Source: Porphyra umbilicalis (Eukaryota; Rhodophyta; Bangiophyceae; Bangiales; Bangiaceae). From it: DNA of 47,979 nucleotides. The notes under the pieces were generated by a model. It made no database searches. It was given only the letters and a program-made list of their open reading frames with translations, and had not been told where the DNA came from. Where the stretch lies: positions 1-47,979 of the forward strand of contig KV919208.1 of assembly GCA_002049455.2 (NCBI GenBank), read 5' to 3'. The translations under genes were made by a program, and so were the position numbers. Shown here piece after piece: positions 44,124-47,979 of the stretch (within the stretch, counting starts at the first letter, position 1; the number at the start of each line of letters is the position of its first letter).

Positions 44124-47100
44124 ATGGCAGGGCGAAGGCGGCTCTCTCGACGTGCCGAACGCGCTGATGGCAATCTGCGGGCCCGCCGCCCATGGTACCG
44201 GTCGCTGGGCGCGGCGCCCGCCGCTGTGGCCCTTCTGCTGTTGCTGCTCTGTGGGGCCTGCCCCTTGCCCGTGCGTGGGGCGGAGCGGGTGACGCTCAAC
44301 TCGCAGACGCCCGGGGATACCCGGGGCGCTCAGCCAGAAATCTACCCTTTCCCCCGGGACCTGCGCGTGACCGGCGGGCAGGCCGTCTACACGTTTTCGG
44401 TGCCCGCCGGCGAGGAGCTGGACGTGCACATCACGACGTGCCACAAGGAGGGCTTTGACACCGTCCTGGCGCTGCTCTCAGAGGACCCCTTTTCAACGAC
44501 GGAGGGGTCAACGCTTAACTTTAACGACAATGATCGGTCGTGTGAGGTCGCTGCCCGCTCCTCCATGGACTACCGGGCGACGGCCGGCACGTACTGGGTG
44601 GTGGTGTCGGGCGTCAAGGCGGCGGAGGGGGAATTTGTGATTACGTTGCGGAGTGGCGCCCCGACGCCGACGCCCCTGCCGTGGGGCCTCGACCGGATTG
44701 ACCAGCGGCGACTGCCGCTCGACGGCAGCTACGCCCTTGATGGCGACAGCGGCAAGGGCGTGTGGGTGTACGTGCTTGACTCGGGGATTCGCAAGGACCA
44801 TGTGGAGTTTGGGGACCGCGCCTACTACGGTTATGACTTTGTCAACACCAAGAAGGAGGCGGAGGACTGTAACGGCCACGGCACGCATGTGTCTGCCATC
44901 GTTGGGGGCAAACACATGGGCGTAGCGCCGGGCGTCAACATCGTGGCCGTCCGTGTGTTGGACTGCGCCAATGAGGGCGACACTTCCAACGTGCTCCGTG
45001 CGCTCGAGTGGGTGCTCCTGGACGTGCAGCGGCAGGCGCGCATTCCGGCGGTGGTCGTCATGTCATTGATGTCGACCAAGTCGGCGGCAATCAACGCAGC
45101 GGTCGAGCAGGTCGTCGAGTTCGGCATCCCGGTCGTTGTGGCTGCCGGCAATGAGCGTGCCAACTCGTGCGACTACTCGCCAGCGTCGGCCAAGGGCGCC
45201 CTGACCGTGGGAGCGACGCTCAAGACGGACTCACGGACGGCCAATACCAACGTCGGGGAGTGCACGCACGTATACGCGCCCGGCGGGAGCATCCAGTCGG
45301 CGTGGCACACGGGTCGCCACGCGGCGCACTCCTTGAGCGGCACCTCCCAAGCGGCACCACATGTGGCGGGCATTGTCGGGATGCTGCTCAGCCTCAATGA
45401 GCGTCTGCTGCCAGACGACCTGGGGGAGATTGTCATGACCATCTCCACACAGGGCGTCGTCACGGGGTTGCCGCCGAACTCGCCGACCAACCGCCTCGCG
45501 TATGTGCGGGCCCTCCCACCGGTACCGACGGAAAATCCGAAAGCCAACGAGATTTTCATCTACTTTGTGCTGCAGCTGGCCAACGCGCAGACGTGCGAAG
45601 ACGTGGATGTGGTGGAGAAGTCGCGCGTGGCGCTGGCTGGTTTGGTCGACGCCAGTCTGGACAGCATCAAGGCGACGTGCGAGCAGAACCGGGTGGCCGT
45701 GGACCGCGGCACCCGGGTAACCTATCGGATGACAACGGTAGAGCGGTTGGCGAGTGGGACGTTCACCAAGCTCGACACCGCCCTTGTCGACGACTTGTCC
45801 GTCACGCAGGACGCGCTCGGCACGCGTGTTGAGGTCGTGGAACTCCCCTGGGTCGTCGACAGTCGCGGCTACGTCTACTGGGCGGCGCCCAACTTTGAGG
45901 CCACGCCGGACGGCAACACCTTATCGGCCGGCGTGATTGCGGCGATCATTGTGTGCGCCATCGTCCTGACGGTCATTGTCGCTGGCCTGGGCCTGGTGTG
46001 GTACCGGCGGCACAATAAGCTCGACGAAGTCGAGTCGATGGTCGGCTCCCTAGACGAGGACCCAGAGCCGGCCGAGTTTGATGACTATGCCGCCGGCGGT
46101 GCTGGCGGCGGCGGGGGCAACATGATGATGCGCTCCTTCCGCAACGTTGTGTCGGCGCTTAGTCGCTCGAGCACGCGCGGACCCGGTGGCCGCGGTGGGG
46201 GGCTCGGCAACAGCTCATTTATTGGCGGGCGCGGTCCGGGGGGGCTCGGCAACAGCTCCTTTATCGGTGGACGTGGCGGTGGCGGTGGCGGTGGCGGCGG
46301 TGGCGGTGGCGGCGCCAGCGCCGCCAACACGGACATGGTCCGCGTCCAATCGTTCGGTGGCGAGGCATTCGCCGCTGCAATTGGCATGGGCGCCCGCGAC
46401 TCGTCGACGAGCTCCAGCAACATCCACCGCAACTCGTCGGCGCGGGACGTGGCGTCTGCCAGTGGCAAGTTTTCCTCCTTCCGCGGGTGGGGCTCCCAAA
46501 CGAGCCGCTCCTTTATCCGCCGCGGCGGGGCGGGGGGCGCGGGCGACGCCGCGGCGGGCAGTGGGGAGAGCCCGGCCGCTGCACCGGCCGCAAGCACCCC
46601 CACGGACGCTCGCCGCGGTGGTAGCGGCAGTGGCAGCGGCGGCGGCGGGGTTGGTGGGCAGAGCGGGCCGTCGCCAGTCCATACGCACTCCGTTGGCGGC
46701 GAGGTGTTTGCGACCATGACCAGCGGGGTTTTAAACTCGATGGGGGGGCCAGGGTCTGGATCGGGCGCACGCGCGGGCGGCGCGCGCTCGCTGACGACGA
46801 CAACGGGGGCACCCAGCGCGCAGACGGCCGGCTCGTCGTCGGACCCAACCGGTGGCGACGGCCGGGGTGGTGGGCGGGGACGGGGGGCCCCGCCTGCCGG
46901 CGACGCCCGTGGCGGCGGCGGAGACGGTGGTGCTGGTGGTGGCATGGGTCGGGTGGTCCTCCCGGCGCCACCACCCAAGGTGGCGGCAGCCGCCCCCCAG
47001 CCGGTGGTGTCAACCCGCGCGGCGGGCGCGTCGCTCTTTGGGGCCCCCTCGATGAGCTCGGTCGGCGCGGCCGTCCCTACCGACAGCGGGATGTCCAGCT

Positions 47101-47510
47101 TTGGCGCGGCGCCGAGCGTCGATGGGATGCCCACGCGCAGCGTGAATGGGGAAGCGTTGCTCAACCCGATGAACATCTCAAGTGGCGACTTCCAAGCCAT
47201 GCTCCAGTCGGGGCCAGTGGCATCGGGCGCGTCGGGCGGCGGCGGCGGCGGCGGCCTGGGCGCCCCATCGGCGGTGACTCGCCAAGTGCGGCAAGGTGGT
47301 GGTGGTGGTGGCGGTGCTGGCAACGGGAGTGGGAATGGAGATGACCGCCGTGGCGGCGGCACTGCCCGTAGTGGTGGCGGCGGCGGCGGTGGCGGCGGCA
47401 GCCGCAGCGGCCGCGGCGCCCCTGCGGGCAGCGCCGACAATGAGGACGCGGATGGGTACGAGCGGCTGCAACGGGAGCTGGAGGCTATTAGGAGAGCCAA
47501 CGGCACGTGA
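44124..47510 (+). CDS. Membrane-anchored subtilase (S8 serine protease) with long Gly-rich cytoplasmic tail
   Basis: The protein is about 1128 residues. After a signal peptide (hydrophobic 32-45, likely cut near PVRG) comes a PPC-like beta domain (about 80-178, GGQAVYTFSVPAGEELDVHI...AGTYWVVVSG). The peptidase S8 domain follows (about 185-465) with D219 (YVLDSG), H252 (CNGHGTHV), oxyanion N343 (AAGNERANS) and S408 (SGTSQAAPH), so it should be active; GTSQA replaces the common GTSMA. A luminal or extracellular domain (about 470-598) and one transmembrane helix (about 601-625, then WYRRHNK) come next. The 500-residue tail is Gly/Ser-rich with repeated GLGNSSFIGGRG and three VGGEAF-like motifs, ending in a short helix (YERLQRELEAIRRA). 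No prodomain of the I9 type was seen. In-frame ATGs at 43962, 44058 and 44073 are alternative starts; 44124 gives the most normal signal peptide. Processing of extracellular proteins is likely. Confidence 0.85.
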   Translation: MAGRRRLSRRAERADGNLRARRPWYRSLGAAPAAVALLLLLLCGACPLPVRGAERVTLNSQTPGDTRGAQPEIYPFPRDLRVTGGQAVYTFSVPAGEELDVHITTCHKEGFDTVLALLSEDPFSTTEGSTLNFNDNDRSCEVAARSSMDYRATAGTYWVVVSGVKAAEGEFVITLRSGAPTPTPLPWGLDRIDQRRLPLDGSYALDGDSGKGVWVYVLDSGIRKDHVEFGDRAYYGYDFVNTKKEAEDCNGHGTHVSAIVGGKHMGVAPGVNIVAVRVLDCANEGDTSNVLRALEWVLLDVQRQARIPAVVVMSLMSTKSAAINAAVEQVVEFGIPVVVAAGNERANSCDYSPASAKGALTVGATLKTDSRTANTNVGECTHVYAPGGSIQSAWHTGRHAAHSLSGTSQAAPHVAGIVGMLLSLNERLLPDDLGEIVMTISTQGVVTGLPPNSPTNRLAYVRALPPVPTENPKANEIFIYFVLQLANAQTCEDVDVVEKSRVALAGLVDASLDSIKATCEQNRVAVDRGTRVTYRMTTVERLASGTFTKLDTALVDDLSVTQDALGTRVEVVELPWVVDSRGYVYWAAPNFEATPDGNTLSAGVIAAIIVCAIVLTVIVAGLGLVWYRRHNKLDEVESMVGSLDEDPEPAEFDDYAAGGAGGGGGNMMMRSFRNVVSALSRSSTRGPGGRGGGLGNSSFIGGRGPGGLGNSSFIGGRGGGGGGGGGGGGGASAANTDMVRVQSFGGEAFAAAIGMGARDSSTSSSNIHRNSSARDVASASGKFSSFRGWGSQTSRSFIRRGGAGGAGDAAAGSGESPAAAPAASTPTDARRGGSGSGSGGGGVGGQSGPSPVHTHSVGGEVFATMTSGVLNSMGGPGSGSGARAGGARSLTTTTGAPSAQTAGSSSDPTGGDGRGGGRGRGAPPAGDARGGGGDGGAGGGMGRVVLPAPPPKVAAAAPQPVVSTRAAGASLFGAPSMSSVGAAVPTDSGMSSFGAAPSVDGMPTRSVNGEALLNPMNISSGDFQAMLQSGPVASGASGGGGGGGLGAPSAVTRQVRQGGGGGGGAGNGSGNGDDRRGGGTARSGGGGGGGGGSRSGRGAPAGSADNEDADGYERLQRELEAIRRANGT

Positions 47511-47979
47511 GCGTGATGTGACCCGGGCTGTGACTGCCATGGCAATGACGTCACGGGAACGTGCTGCTGCTCTTGACGCTGACTTGATGGTGCGTTTTGC
47601 GTGAGCGTGCGCTTTCGTAGGACCACTACTTAATCCATTTCGTTCTTTGGCCTCTCTGGAACCCCTCGTCGGCTTCAGACATATTCCGCTGCACCGACGG
47701 CGTAGACGTTCTCATAGCCAAACACGGGAAAGACGAAAAAGTGCGCATGTGAGAAAAAGAAGCGCTCGTGTGATACGAAATGGTGTTGTCAGACTGACCG
47801 ACCAGCGCGTGCCCTGCCATATTTTCAATGTTTCACCATTGGACTTGTGTGTACTTTCAACCATTCAACCGTGTCCATGTTTCGCAGTGTCTGCCGTCTC
47901 GATTGGAAGCTGATCCAACGCACTGCGCCCAATGTCTGGAGGGCGACCTCGCCGCGTGCCAGCCACGTCTGAAGATCAG
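47511..47979. other. 3' region of the subtilase gene to the window edge
   Basis: This is mixed-composition DNA. A short plus frame from 47876 (MFRSVCRLDWKLIQRT...) ends at a TGA near 47971 and could be a first exon, but it is too short to support. Confidence 0.45.

Overview
The window is nuclear DNA of a eukaryote with a very GC-rich, intron-poor genome. The best fit is a photosynthetic red alga of the Bangiales type (Porphyra/Pyropia). This is an inference from several things: strong G/C bias with very many G or C homopolymers; few short GT-AG introns; tRNA-Glu genes that appear interrupted in the D-loop, a disruption reported from the red alga Cyanidioschyzon; a bacterial-type alanyl-tRNA synthetase with a presequence; and several secreted proteins that could belong to a cell wall. 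No rRNA, CRISPR array or prokaryotic operon is present.

Layout. 0-7.7 kb: the 3' end of an unknown gene, a small secreted Cys-rich protein, a CDT2/DTL homologue (substrate receptor of the CRL4 ubiquitin ligase), and, on the minus strand, an odd secreted basic/acidic/basic protein. 7.7-16.3 kb: lower-GC accessory DNA with retroelement-like fragments, two tRNA-Glu(CTC) genes, a three-exon LPMO-like secreted protein (minus), an 807-bp terminal-inverted-repeat element and a 131-bp TA-flanked MITE. 17-24.1 kb: a WDR5 homologue (plus), a bZIP-like gene (minus) and a 1.28-kb inverted-repeat element beside the start of that gene. 24.8-37.3 kb: an AhpD-like protein, a DHX33-type DEAH helicase (minus) divergent from alanyl-tRNA synthetase, and a HINT-family HIT protein. 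37.9-47.5 kb: a four-KH-domain FUBP-like protein (minus) and a membrane-anchored subtilase.

The genes are mostly unrelated housekeeping functions: cell-cycle proteolysis, chromatin (COMPASS), translation, RNA metabolism and purine-nucleotide metabolism. Extracellular proteins are mixed in. Seven introns could be placed by phase and homology, and all begin GTACGT. In CDT2, the AhpD-like gene, the helicase, AlaRS and the bZIP-like gene, conserved protein sequence jumps reading frame, and wherever the position can be narrowed the jump falls at a long G or C homopolymer. These genes are therefore given as single loci with frame breaks, not as pseudogenes. The most unusual items are the CDT2 C-terminus, which ends in a PIP-box carrying the TD signature of PIP degrons, and the two tRNA-Glu genes with 10-nt D-loop inserts, one of which also has an anticodon-loop intron.
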